In this document: positions 1 through 5,899 of the stretch, piece after piece | Position numbering within the stretch: the stretch's first letter is position 1 | How the letters are laid out: each line of letters opens with the position of its first letter | Assembly (NCBI GenBank): GCA_036393335.1 | Contig: DASWHD010000134.1 | Location: forward strand, 1 to 10,597 | Source of the DNA: DASWHD01 sp036393335 | GTDB lineage: Bacteria > CG2-30-53-67 > CG2-30-70-394 | DNA: 10,597 nucleotides | Reading direction: 5' to 3' | Notes under the pieces: model-generated | Told to the model about the DNA's origin: nothing | Seen by the model: the letters and a program-made list of their open reading frames with translations, nothing else | The model's database searches: none | Position numbers and translations under genes: made by a program

Positions 1-73
1 ACGGCGCCTCGCTGTAGCCGTATTGATCACACGCCGTGGACCGGAAGGGTTCGCGGGATGCCGTCCTGTGAAC

Positions 74-664
74 TCAGCCCCGTTCCCGGGTGCAATGCCT
101 GCGTCGCAGGGCAAGACACCCCACCAGGGCGGCGCCCACCATGGTAACCGAGGCGGGCTCCGGCACGGCGACGAGGAAGCCGCGGATCTCACCGGCGCTG
201 AAAGACGTCGTGTGAATGTTCAGGTACGCCTTGCCCTCCGCCAGGGCAGTCGCCAGGGCGGCCTCCGCCCCGGCGGCGGTCCCGCCGTTGTCGGTGAGGT
301 AGGGGGCATTGAAGCTCGCCGGGTCGGTCAGGTCGAAGGTGTGGTCGTAGCTGCCGCTCGTCACGCCCAGGGGAAAGCCCGAGAACGACGGGGTCTGCGT
401 GGCGACCCCGGCGGGGCCGGTTAGCGGCGCCGGCGTCGGCGCGTGGATATGGGAGGCGGTCGTGGTACCCATGAGGTCGGCGAAGTTCACGTCGACCCGC
501 AGCGTATGCGCCGCGAAATCATAGGTCACGGTCGCGGATCCTGTCCCTGGCGACTCGTTGGGGGAATCCTCGGATACACCGTCTAGGGGGGCCGTGTAGA
601 CGATCGCCGCGTCGGCAACCCCGCCAAGCAGCAATACCACCAGAAATACGAGGCTTGCTTTCAT
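74..664 (-). CDS. CHRD-domain protein with PEP-CTERM sorting signal
   Basis: A 196-residue exported protein. Residues 1-19 form a signal peptide (K2, then a Leu/Val-rich core ending ADA). Residues about 22-164 match the CHRD domain: a SHIHAP motif with H72 and H74, and the segment AYLNIHTTSFSAGEIRGFL at 147-164, characteristic of the family. The C-terminus carries a PEP-CTERM signal: VPEP at 167-170, a hydrophobic helix at 171-186, and RRR at 187-189. In PEP-CTERM systems this tail is recognised and removed by an exosortase, linking the protein to exopolysaccharide or surface deposition; no exosortase lies in the window. ATG at 664 is the first possible start, because TGA lies in frame four codons upstream. 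No strong Shine-Dalgarno is visible. The biochemical role of CHRD is not well established. A sigma-54-like promoter lies about 165 bases upstream. Confidence 0.93.
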   Translation of the reverse strand: MKASLVFLVVLLLGGVADAAIVYTAPLDGVSEDSPNESPGTGSATVTYDFAAHTLRVDVNFADLMGTTTASHIHAPTPAPLTGPAGVATQTPSFSGFPLGVTSGSYDHTFDLTDPASFNAPYLTDNGGTAAGAEAALATALAEGKAYLNIHTTSFSAGEIRGFLVAVPEPASVTMVGAALVGCLALRRRHCTRERG

Positions 665-826
665 CGCGTTGACTCACAGGAAATCGCGTGACCCAGGGCG
701 CTAACGGTTCCCTGTGCAGCCCTCCATGGCGCCCACGACGGGGCTGGTTTCGGTCTCTCCCTGGGTCGACGGCGGTAGCGGAAGAGCCACCGGCGGCGTG
801 AGACCCGTAGAATTTTGCAACAACCG

Positions 827-842
827 AGCAAACTGCCTGCCA
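827..842 (-). promoter_or_regulatory. Sigma-54 (-24/-12) promoter candidate for the PEP-CTERM gene
   Basis: Read leftward the sequence is TGGCAGGCAGTTTGCT. It matches the RpoN consensus TGGCACG-N4-TTGCW at all positions but one, and has the obligatory GG-N10-GC spacing. It would start transcription near position 816 and leave a leader of about 150 bases before the ATG at 664. PEP-CTERM systems often include the PrsK/PrsR two-component pair, whose regulator is of the sigma-54-dependent type, so the placement makes biological sense. No activator-binding repeat was identified. Confidence 0.6.
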
Positions 843-958
843 GACGTACCCAGCGCCCTAATCCCCCAACCGACTCAGATACCGTGTCCCATAGCAATCA
901 CCAGTTAAGCTATCAAATATCCAGTGATTTCTCACCGGCTTCCCGCGCGGTGACGGTT

Positions 959-1040
959 CTCCCTCCCGGAGGGAGTGACTAAAGTTGAGACACCCCGCCT
1001 CTCGGTGCGAACCGAGGATCGTACAAATTTGAGACATACC
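959..1040. repeat. Direct-repeat pair with two stem-loops, possible insertion-sequence end
   Basis: AAAGTTGAGACA at 981-992 and AAATTTGAGACA at 1025-1036 differ at one base in 12 and lie 44 bases apart. A perfect hairpin (CTCGGT / ACCGAG, loop GCGA, 1001-1016) sits between them. A second perfect hairpin (CTCCCTC / GAGGGAG, 3-base loop, 959-975) lies just to the left. On the minus strand both repeats begin TGTCTCAA. Terminal TGT and repeated sub-terminal motifs are features of some insertion-sequence ends (for example IS21-like), so this may be a leftover IS end; no transposase is present. The repeats and hairpins are directly seen, the IS origin is a guess. Confidence 0.4.
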
Positions 1041-1195
1041 GGTGCCCTGCGCCATCCTGACGGGTGTTTGCCAGGGGGGCCTGGTGCTCAGGGCCAGCGG
1101 AAAATCCGGCACGGTGCCTGCGAGCCGGACGCTCGGTGACTCGCGGCCACCGTCACGGCCGTACTGATCCGCCTGGCCCGCGTCGCCGCCGCGGG

Positions 1196-1252
1196 TCGTG
1201 GCGCGACCGCCGCGCTAGCCCGCATTTCTCACCAGGGATCGTGGCGCGACCG
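1196..1252 (+). repeat. 14-bp direct repeat pair
   Basis: TCGTGGCGCGACCG occurs exactly at 1196-1209 and 1239-1252, start to start 43 bases. The second copy lies inside the left arm of the large palindrome at 1215-1447 and the first just outside it. This may reflect a boundary duplication of the element or an additional repeat unit. Confidence 0.55.
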
Positions 1253-1447
1253 TGCAAACGCACGTAGATCCTGGCCGGCCCGCGGTAGGAGCCGAATCCC
1301 TTCGGCGACCCAGGCCCAAAGGGCCTGGTGCGCGGATCGCCGGTGAAACCGGCTCCTACCCCTGTCGAGGACTCGGACGAGGACACGGCCAGGAGATGCG
1401 GGCGGTTGCGCGGGCGCAGCAGATTCATGGTGAGAAATGCGGGCTAG
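1215..1447. repeat. Nested palindromic element, MITE-like, with REPIN core
   Basis: Two inverted copies of a composite unit make up this 233-bp element. Perfect 20-base inverted ends starting CTAGCCCGCATTTC lie at 1215-1234 and 1428-1447. Inside is a matching 9-base pair (TCCTGGCCG 1269-1277, CGGCCAGGA 1386-1394). The sequences between these two layers remain recognisably similar when one is reverse-complemented. Further in are two inverted REP-like units, each beginning GTAGGAGCCG, and at the centre CCAGGCCC-AAA-GGGCCTGG. The flanking GCG at 1212-1214 and 1448-1450 could be a 3-bp target duplication but could equally be chance. A partial copy lies at 6969-7004, so the unit is dispersed. The element contains no gene and would have to be moved in trans. 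Confidence 0.7.
1285..1359. repeat. REPIN-like pair of inverted REP sequences
   Basis: The left REP (1285-1308) reads GTAGGAGCCGAA then TTCGGCGA and folds as GCCGAA-tccc-TTCGGC. The right REP (1337-1359), read on the minus strand, begins GTAGGAGCCGGT and folds as GCCGGT/ACCGGC with a 3-base loop. Between them sits a perfect 8-bp hairpin (1310-1328). The GTAGGAGC head followed by a hairpin is the usual architecture of gammaproteobacterial REPs, which are mobilised by RAYT transposases; none is present in the window. Confidence 0.7.
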
Positions 1448-1572
1448 GCGGTATGCTGCACGCACGTACCGCCCGGACCGACCGGCGGCGCTCCCCGCCT
1501 TCCCGGACGCCTGCCGGCGTCTCGCCCCCCCCACCGCGCCGGACCCCCTTCCTGAACGGCCTCACCAGTCCC

Positions 1573-1582
1573 TGGAGTCCCC
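1573..1582 (+). promoter_or_regulatory. Ribosome-binding site of the VWA lipoprotein gene
   Basis: TGGAG at 1573-1577 lies five bases before the ATG at 1583. This supports that start, which also places a complete lipoprotein signal at the N-terminus. Confidence 0.7.
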
Positions 1583-2695
1583 ATGTTGGCCAAACCCCTC
1601 CCGCGTCTCCTGGTTTTCCCCTTGGTCACCAGCCTGTTGGTCGCCGCCGGGTGTGGCGGTGGTGGTGGCGGCTCCGGCTCGACGCCGGTCACCGTCGAGC
1701 TCACCGGTGATCCGACCGTAGAGTACGACGCGGTGCGCGGGCGGACGGTGGTCGTGACCCAGTTCACCGCCCGCCGGGACGACGGGGTCCCGGTGACCCC
1801 GGAGGAGGTGCGCGTCACGATGGAGGTCGACGGCACCGCGGTGGATAACGAGTCCATCCTCCAGGAGAGCGCCCGGGAGCTGGCGGCCAGCCTCCACTAT
1901 TACCTGGTCCTCGACGCCAGCGGCTCCATGCTGCAGCACGACCCGCCGGCCTTCGCGCCCATGAAGGAAGCGGCGCGGCGCAGCGTCGAGGCGGGGATCG
2001 CGGCGTGGACCACCCGGCCCGGTATCTTCTCGTGGGACGTGACGTGGTTCAACGACGTCCTCTTTCACCGGCGTGGCCTCTGGTCGCCGGATGACATCGC
2101 GTCGCTCCCCGAGCCCCCGCTGGACGCCGCTACCAAGCTCTACGCGGCGGTCGAGCAGGCCGCGGCAGAGATGCTCATCGCCTATCAGCAGGGCACGGCC
2201 AGCGGCCTGCGCGACCACCACGTGATGGTGGTCCTGTCGGACGGGGCGGACAACCTCAGCGACTTCGACAACCAGCAGGCAGTACCCACGACCATCGGTT
2301 CCACCGTCTCCGGCGGTGCTTACGAACGCTTCGGCTGGCCGGCCACCGCCCTCGCCGACGCCGTCGCCGCGATCACCGCCCACCCGGCCCTCACCGTCCA
2401 CGTCCTCGCCATGGGCTCGAAGTTTGTCCCCGCTGATCTCGACAACCTCCGTGTCCTGAGCGAGGCCGGTAGCGGCCAGCTCCTGGTCAACCCCAAGGCG
2501 AGCGAGGTGGATGCCCTGTTCGACCGGGTGACGCGCGAGTTCACGACGGTGCAGACCGCCGGCGCCGCCATCCCCCAGCAGGGCGGCGACCACGAGCTCA
2601 CCCTGGTGGTGCAGGGCACCGCCTTCCACGGGGAGGGCCGCCTCTCCTTTGCCTATCACGCCGGCCCGGGGGCCCAGCTCCTGCTTGCTCCATGA
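1583..2695 (+). CDS. VWA-domain lipoprotein
   Basis: A 370-residue lipoprotein. Residues 1-23 are a lipoprotein signal ending in the lipobox VAAG before C24. A flexible Gly/Ser stretch follows (25-33). Residue +2 is Gly rather than Asp, so outer-membrane sorting is expected. After a small beta-rich region (about 35-90) comes a von Willebrand A domain (about 105-318). Its metal-ion-dependent adhesion site looks intact: DASGS at 111-115, the conserved Thr probably T184, and LSDGADN at 218-224. The last 50 residues form a short beta-rich tail. VWA domains of this type bind protein partners through a divalent cation; the partner cannot be told. The gene stands alone, with noncoding DNA upstream and a convergent neighbour downstream. 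No promoter was recognised. The family call is solid, the function unknown. Confidence 0.92.
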   Translation: MLAKPLPRLLVFPLVTSLLVAAGCGGGGGGSGSTPVTVELTGDPTVEYDAVRGRTVVVTQFTARRDDGVPVTPEEVRVTMEVDGTAVDNESILQESARELAASLHYYLVLDASGSMLQHDPPAFAPMKEAARRSVEAGIAAWTTRPGIFSWDVTWFNDVLFHRRGLWSPDDIASLPEPPLDAATKLYAAVEQAAAEMLIAYQQGTASGLRDHHVMVVLSDGADNLSDFDNQQAVPTTIGSTVSGGAYERFGWPATALADAVAAITAHPALTVHVLAMGSKFVPADLDNLRVLSEAGSGQLLVNPKASEVDALFDRVTREFTTVQTAGAAIPQQGGDHELTLVVQGTAFHGEGRLSFAYHAGPGAQLLLAP

Positions 2696-2874
2696 GCCAA
2701 GGCCATCACCGCCTGGCCATGGGATGGGCCGTGCGGCGATCTGGAAGAAGGGGACCGTGAGACACGGGAATCGGGCCCCGGGTGGACGCCAATACGGGTG
2801 AGTCGCCCCGCTCTCGTGGACCCCCGATCCGTTGGCAGATGGGCGGCCACGCTCCGCGCGTCGGTCAATCGCCC
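2696..2874. other. Convergent intergenic region without recognisable terminator
   Basis: These 179 bases separate the stops of two convergent genes. No stable GC hairpin followed by a T-run was found on either strand, and no open frame has a credible protein. Termination here may be Rho-dependent. Confidence 0.5.
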
Positions 2875-4152
2875 TTAGACACCGAATCCCGCGAGGATCT
2901 CCTCGACGTAGCTACGCTCCAACGCGTCGGGGGCCAGGCGCAGGTAGGTCTCGAAGGCCGCCCGGGCGTGGACGTAGTCCGCCTTGAGGGTGTAGCTCAG
3001 GCCGAGGTTGTAGTACGCCTTGGGCGTGTCGGGGTGGTCCTCCAGGAGGCGTTGGAATTCCCGGATCGCCGCGTCGTACGCCCCCATGGCGTGAAAGGTG
3101 ACCCCGAGGTTCATGCGCGCGAAGAGGTGGTCCGGCTGGCGCGCTAGGGCACGCTGGAACCACTGCACCGCCTGGTCGTACTCCTGGGTGGCGAAGTAGG
3201 TGTAGCCCAGGTTGTTCATGCCCCACACGTGCCCGGGGTCGAGCTTCAGGGTGCGGTGGTAGAGGGCGCGGGCCTCGTCGACCTTGAATAGGGCGAAATA
3301 GGCATTGCCGAGGTTGTTGTAGACCTCCGGGTCCTCCGGGGCACGGGTCTCGGCCTCGTGGTAGGCCGAGATCGCCTCCGCGAAGCGCCCGCCGCGGGCC
3401 AGGGTGGTGCCCCGCGCCATCCAGGTCGTGGCATCGTCGTCGGTGGCGACCGGGGCAGCAGGAGCGGGCGGGTCTGGATCGACCCTGGCGGACGATGCGG
3501 TGTCCCCGTCGTAGGTCGGACTGAGCAGGGACGGGCCCCCGGGTCGGCTCCGGGATAGGGGCACCGGTGCTACGGTCTCGCCGGCGGGTGGCCGCGGCGG
3601 TGGGACGAGCAGATTCTCCTCGCTGTCTTCGGGAAAGACGATCTCCTTAGTCGGGGGGCCGATGGTGGCGATCTCCCGCTCGCGGCGCTGGTTCTCCGCC
3701 TGTTTGGGGTGCAGGGTGGCGAGCTGCTTGGGATCGAGACGCACGACCCGCTTGAACGCCGCCAGGGCCTTGGCCGGTTGGCGCGCCCCGCGATACGCCT
3801 GCCAGAGGGCGTGTTGGGTGGCGACGTCGTCGGGCCGCATGGCGGCGGCCTGCTCCAGTGCGTGGATCGCCTCACCGTAGTGGTGGAGCTGGAGATGGGC
3901 GCGTCCCGTGTAGTGGGCGAGGGCGAAGCCGCTGCCGCCGGCGGCGCGGGCCTCGTCGAATGCCGCCAAGGCCTGCCGCCACTGATCGTCATGAAACGCC
4001 GCCAACCCCCGCTCGAAGTCCCGATCGGCGGCGTCGCGTGCTACGTTCGGCAGTAGACCGCGCAGCGGCGGCAGGGCGATGGATGGATCCTCGGGGCTCG
4101 CACACGCCCCCAACAAGAAGAGCGCGACGAACAAAAAACGCTTTAGTGGCAT
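2875..4152 (-). CDS. TPR-repeat lipoprotein
   Basis: A 425-residue lipoprotein with signal peptide MPLKRFLFVALFLLGA and lipidated C17; residue +2 is Ala, which favours the outer membrane. An N-terminal block of about three TPRs spans residues 43-142. A proline- and acid-rich linker follows (about 165-240). The C-terminal block has five TPRs in exact 34-residue register (241-274, 275-308, 309-342, 343-376, 377-410), with typical signatures such as YNNLGNAYFALFKVDEA and NLGYTYFATQEYDQAV. TPR arrays are protein-binding scaffolds; in outer-membrane lipoproteins they often assist secretion, cell-wall or polysaccharide machinery. The specific partner is unknown. It diverges from the thioredoxin gene. 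The start is favoured by the signal peptide; a GGTGA at 4162-4166 (minus strand) is a distant candidate ribosome-binding site. Confidence 0.92.
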   Translation of the reverse strand: MPLKRFLFVALFLLGACASPEDPSIALPPLRGLLPNVARDAADRDFERGLAAFHDDQWRQALAAFDEARAAGGSGFALAHYTGRAHLQLHHYGEAIHALEQAAAMRPDDVATQHALWQAYRGARQPAKALAAFKRVVRLDPKQLATLHPKQAENQRREREIATIGPPTKEIVFPEDSEENLLVPPPRPPAGETVAPVPLSRSRPGGPSLLSPTYDGDTASSARVDPDPPAPAAPVATDDDATTWMARGTTLARGGRFAEAISAYHEAETRAPEDPEVYNNLGNAYFALFKVDEARALYHRTLKLDPGHVWGMNNLGYTYFATQEYDQAVQWFQRALARQPDHLFARMNLGVTFHAMGAYDAAIREFQRLLEDHPDTPKAYYNLGLSYTLKADYVHARAAFETYLRLAPDALERSYVEEILAGFGV

Positions 4153-4170
4153 GGAGATATTTCACCGTAC

Positions 4171-4193
4171 CGGTCGGGGTGAGACCCCGGCCG
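4171..4193. promoter_or_regulatory. Strong stem-loop in the divergent intergenic region
   Basis: CGGTCGGGGT-GAG-ACCCCGGCCG forms a 10-bp stem with one G-T wobble and a 3-base loop. It lies 19 bases upstream of the TPR gene start and 53 bases upstream of the thioredoxin start, in the only control region shared by the two genes (4153-4245). It could be a DNA operator or an RNA structure in the leader of the TPR transcript. No T-run follows on either strand, so an intrinsic terminator is unlikely. Confidence 0.5.
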
Positions 4194-4245
4194 ACGGGCG
4201 GGTGCTCTTGTCCCAGGGGATCGGGCAAGATGCAATGGAAGCACG

Positions 4246-4632
4246 ATGAAGATAGAGTTCACGGTCTACGATCACAACTTCGCCGGCGATGTCCTCGCCT
4301 CGGCCGAGCCGGTGGTGGTGCAATTTACCGCGAGCTGGTGCAGCCCATGCGTGCGTTACGAGCCAGTCCTCAAGGCGGCGCACTCGGTATTCGGCGAAGG
4401 GGTGCGGCTGGCGCGGATGGATATCGACGACAATCACACCATCCCTCCACGATATGGGGTGGTGAACGTTCCGACATTGTTGATGTTCTACCGTGGTAAG
4501 GTCCTGCGCGCCATCGAAGGGATTCAGGACCAGGACTCCCTGGTCGAGGCGTTTCGCGCCCTGGCGGCCCAGACCGGCGGCGCGCCGCGGCGATCGGTGT
4601 TCGACGACCCGAAGGGCCTCACTGCGCCCTAA
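4246..4632 (+). CDS. Thioredoxin-family protein
   Basis: A 128-residue cytoplasmic thioredoxin-fold protein with no signal peptide. The redox motif is WCSPC at 31-35 (C32, C35) in the context VVVQFTASWCSPCVRYEPVL. The cis-proline loop is VVNVPTLLMFYRGK with P76, and D59/D61 lie in the MDIDD strand. Classical thioredoxins have WCGPC and about 108 residues; this one has Ser at the variable position and a C-terminal extension of roughly 20 residues (ARRSVFDDPKGLTAP-like tail). It should catalyse dithiol-disulfide exchange, probably as a reductase; the substrate is unknown. Its stop overlaps the ribosome-binding site of ribF, so the two are likely co-transcribed. A GGAA at 4237-4240 serves as a weak ribosome-binding site. 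The fold assignment is firm, the exact subclass is not. Confidence 0.93.
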   Translation: MKIEFTVYDHNFAGDVLASAEPVVVQFTASWCSPCVRYEPVLKAAHSVFGEGVRLARMDIDDNHTIPPRYGVVNVPTLLMFYRGKVLRAIEGIQDQDSLVEAFRALAAQTGGAPRRSVFDDPKGLTAP

Positions 4633-4641
4633 GGAGAACCC
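4631..4641 (+). promoter_or_regulatory. Ribosome-binding site of ribF
   Basis: AAGGAG at 4631-4636 lies five bases before the ATG at 4642 and overlaps the TAA stop of the thioredoxin gene. It favours ATG 4642 over the second in-frame ATG at 4648, and suggests translational coupling of the pair. Confidence 0.8.
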
Positions 4642-5589
4642 ATGCAAATGATCCGCGATCTCGCCCAGCTCCCCGCGGACTTGCCCTACCCGGTGGTCAC
4701 CCTGGGCAACTACGACGGGGTTCACCTCGGCCATCAGGAGATCTTCCGGCGGCTGCGCGCCCGGGCGACGGAGCAGGGCGGCACCGCCATCGTCTTCACC
4801 TTCGACCCCCACCCCCTCAAGGTGCTGGCGCCGGAGCGCTGCCCGCCGATCATGGTGACCTGCGAGCAGAAGATTGCTCTGATCGCGGCCCACGGCATCG
4901 ACATGGTGGTGTGCCAACCCTTCGCGCGCGAATTTGCCGACCAGGCGCCGAGCGAGTTCGTGCGCGACTATCTGGTGCGCGGCCTGGGTGCGCGCCTGGT
5001 CATCGTCGGCTACGACTACAGCTTTGGCCGCGGCCGCGAGGGGACCATCGACCACCTACGTGAGCTGGGGCTGGAGTACGGATTCGACCTGGAGGTGGTG
5101 GAGCCGATCTACGTGGACGGCGAGATCGTCAGCTCCACCCGGGTGCGGCGGCTTATCACCGAGGGCCACCTGCGCGCGGCCAACCGCTGCCTCGGCCGGC
5201 CCTACTCGATCGCCGGGCAAGTGATCCACGGCGACCACCGCGGCCACAAGCTCGGCTTCCCCACCGCCAACATCCGCTCCACCGACGAGCTGTTGCCGGC
5301 CCAAGGGGTGTACGCGATCCGCGTTCGCTGGCGTGGCAAGTTCTTCGACGGGGTGCTCAACCTCGGGGTGAACCCGACCTTCGAACGCCGCGCGGTGACC
5401 ATCGAGCCGCACCTCTTCAATTTTCATGCGGACATCTACGACGAGACCATCGAGGTCTTTTTCATCAAGCGCCTGCGCGCCGAGCAGAAGTTCCCCTCGG
5501 CCGAGGCCCTGGTGGCGCAAATCGAGCAGGACGTGGCGGAGGCGCGCCAGCTCCTGGCGGAAAACCCGGACCCCTTCACCGTCCTGTAG
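4642..5589 (+). CDS. ribF: Bifunctional riboflavin kinase / FAD synthetase (RibF)
   Basis: A 315-residue cytosolic enzyme, full length for the family. It phosphorylates riboflavin to FMN and then adenylylates FMN to FAD. The N-terminal nucleotidyltransferase domain (about 15-180) has GNYDGVHLGH at 22-31, FDPHP at 54-58, the VGYDYSFGRGREG segment from about 122, and SSTRVRR at 164-170. The C-terminal riboflavin-kinase domain (about 184-311) has GHKLGFPTANI at 201-211 (ATP/Mg site), NLGVNPTF at 240-247 and EPHLFNF at 255-261. All expected motifs are present, so both activities are likely. ribF often sits beside ileS-lspA in proteobacteria; here it follows a thioredoxin gene, with a 9-base gap, in what is probably a two-gene operon. 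No FMN riboswitch is visible upstream. Confidence 0.97.
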   Translation: MQMIRDLAQLPADLPYPVVTLGNYDGVHLGHQEIFRRLRARATEQGGTAIVFTFDPHPLKVLAPERCPPIMVTCEQKIALIAAHGIDMVVCQPFAREFADQAPSEFVRDYLVRGLGARLVIVGYDYSFGRGREGTIDHLRELGLEYGFDLEVVEPIYVDGEIVSSTRVRRLITEGHLRAANRCLGRPYSIAGQVIHGDHRGHKLGFPTANIRSTDELLPAQGVYAIRVRWRGKFFDGVLNLGVNPTFERRAVTIEPHLFNFHADIYDETIEVFFIKRLRAEQKFPSAEALVAQIEQDVAEARQLLAENPDPFTVL

Positions 5590-5620
5590 ACCGTAGGTCG
5601 CGGGACGCGACCTACGGTCT
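5588..5620. repeat. Perfect 15-bp stem-loop overlapping the ribF stop
   Basis: The arms at 5588-5602 and 5606-5620 (GTAGGTCGCG / CGCGACCTAC at the core) are exactly complementary around a GGA loop. The first arm includes the last two bases of the TAG stop of ribF. There is no T-run after it, so it is not a standard intrinsic terminator. The form, a GC-rich palindrome directly after a stop codon, resembles REP elements, and it may protect the 3' end of the transcript. Confidence 0.7.
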
Positions 5621-5899
5621 GATGGCGGGCGTCAGCTCGCCCTCCACGGGGGGTGAAGCCACCCGGACCTGTGCCGGGTGGCGAGGCCTGCCTGCCGTCA
5701 GGCAGGGGGCCGCGTGGCGCCCCCCTCCATATGAGGGCGTCGAGACCCGCCGCGGGGGTGTCGCTGCTCGTCTTGGCGGACCATCCATCCGCGCGGCGCA
5801 TGGCACGCTGCACCGCACTTGTCGAACGGATGGCCGTTTTGGCACTGTCCGTGTCATTCGCACGCCGCATTCGGTCACTCGGTTGAGGAAGCAGCCCCG
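5590..5899. other. 310-bp intergenic region with stacked stem-loops before larE
   Basis: No gene is supported here. Besides the hairpin at 5588-5620 and the cloverleaf-like cluster at 5648-5725, there is a small stem GGGCG-tcagct-CGCCC at 5627-5642. The last 170 bases show no clear sigma-70 promoter. GAGGAA at 5885-5890 is the ribosome-binding site for the larE start at 5900. Confidence 0.55.
5648..5725 (+). ncRNA. Cloverleaf-like structured element, unknown
   Basis: A closing stem GGGGGG/CCCCCC (5648-5653 with 5720-5725) encloses three hairpins in series: GCCACCCGG/CCGGGTGGC (9 bp, 5658-5682), CCTGCCTG/CAGGCAGG (8 bp, 5687-5706) and a small GCC-gcgt-GGC (5709-5718). The arm lengths do not fit a tRNA. 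The strand is unknown because the folding is symmetric. It may be a leader structure for larE, a small RNA, or a dispersed palindromic repeat; alternative pairings are possible in such GC-rich sequence. Confidence 0.35.

Larger units (their letters stand above)
665..1582. other. 918-bp noncoding stretch rich in repeats
   Basis: No convincing gene lies here. The open frames on either strand have low-complexity Arg/Pro/Gly translations and no usable ribosome-binding sites. The stretch from about 880 to 1040 is noticeably AT-richer than its surroundings. The identifiable content is listed separately: the sigma-54-like promoter, a hairpin and direct-repeat cluster at 959-1040, and the nested palindrome at 1215-1447. 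The last 135 bases before the next gene show nothing except a ribosome-binding site. Confidence 0.7.

Noticed and set aside
926..944. Minus-strand sequence GGGAAGCCGGTGAGAAATC resembles the core of cobalamin riboswitches.
   Set aside because: The conserved parts that should follow (a GCxxCCCGCxACTGT-like stretch) and the preceding core are absent, and the gene start is almost 300 bases away. One short match is likely chance.
1196..1447. CRISPR array, because of repeated short sequences.
   Set aside because: The repeats are inverted, of unequal spacing and nested; there are no regular direct repeats with unique spacers and no cas genes.
1562..2659. A 365-codon open frame on the minus strand opposite the VWA gene.
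   Set aside because: Its translation is Gly/Arg/Val/His-rich without motifs and it mirrors a well-supported lipoprotein gene. Long antisense frames are usual at this GC content.
4208..4236. TTGTCC and TGCAAT with a 17-base spacer before the thioredoxin gene.
   Set aside because: Each box matches only four of six positions, and transcription would begin about three bases before the ATG, leaving no ribosome-binding site.
4162..5055. A 297-codon open frame on the minus strand across thioredoxin and ribF.
   Set aside because: It lies opposite two genes with unmistakable motifs, and its own product has no recognisable domain.
5801..5856. Two TGGCAC motifs upstream of larE, considered as sigma-54 promoters.
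   Set aside because: The first has 11 rather than 10 bases between GG and GC, and the second has GT in place of the -12 GC.
5819..5899. Upstream TTG start for larE.
   Set aside because: No ribosome-binding site is present, and the added 27 residues have no counterpart before the PP-loop as I know the family; ATG 5900 is well placed behind GAGGAA.
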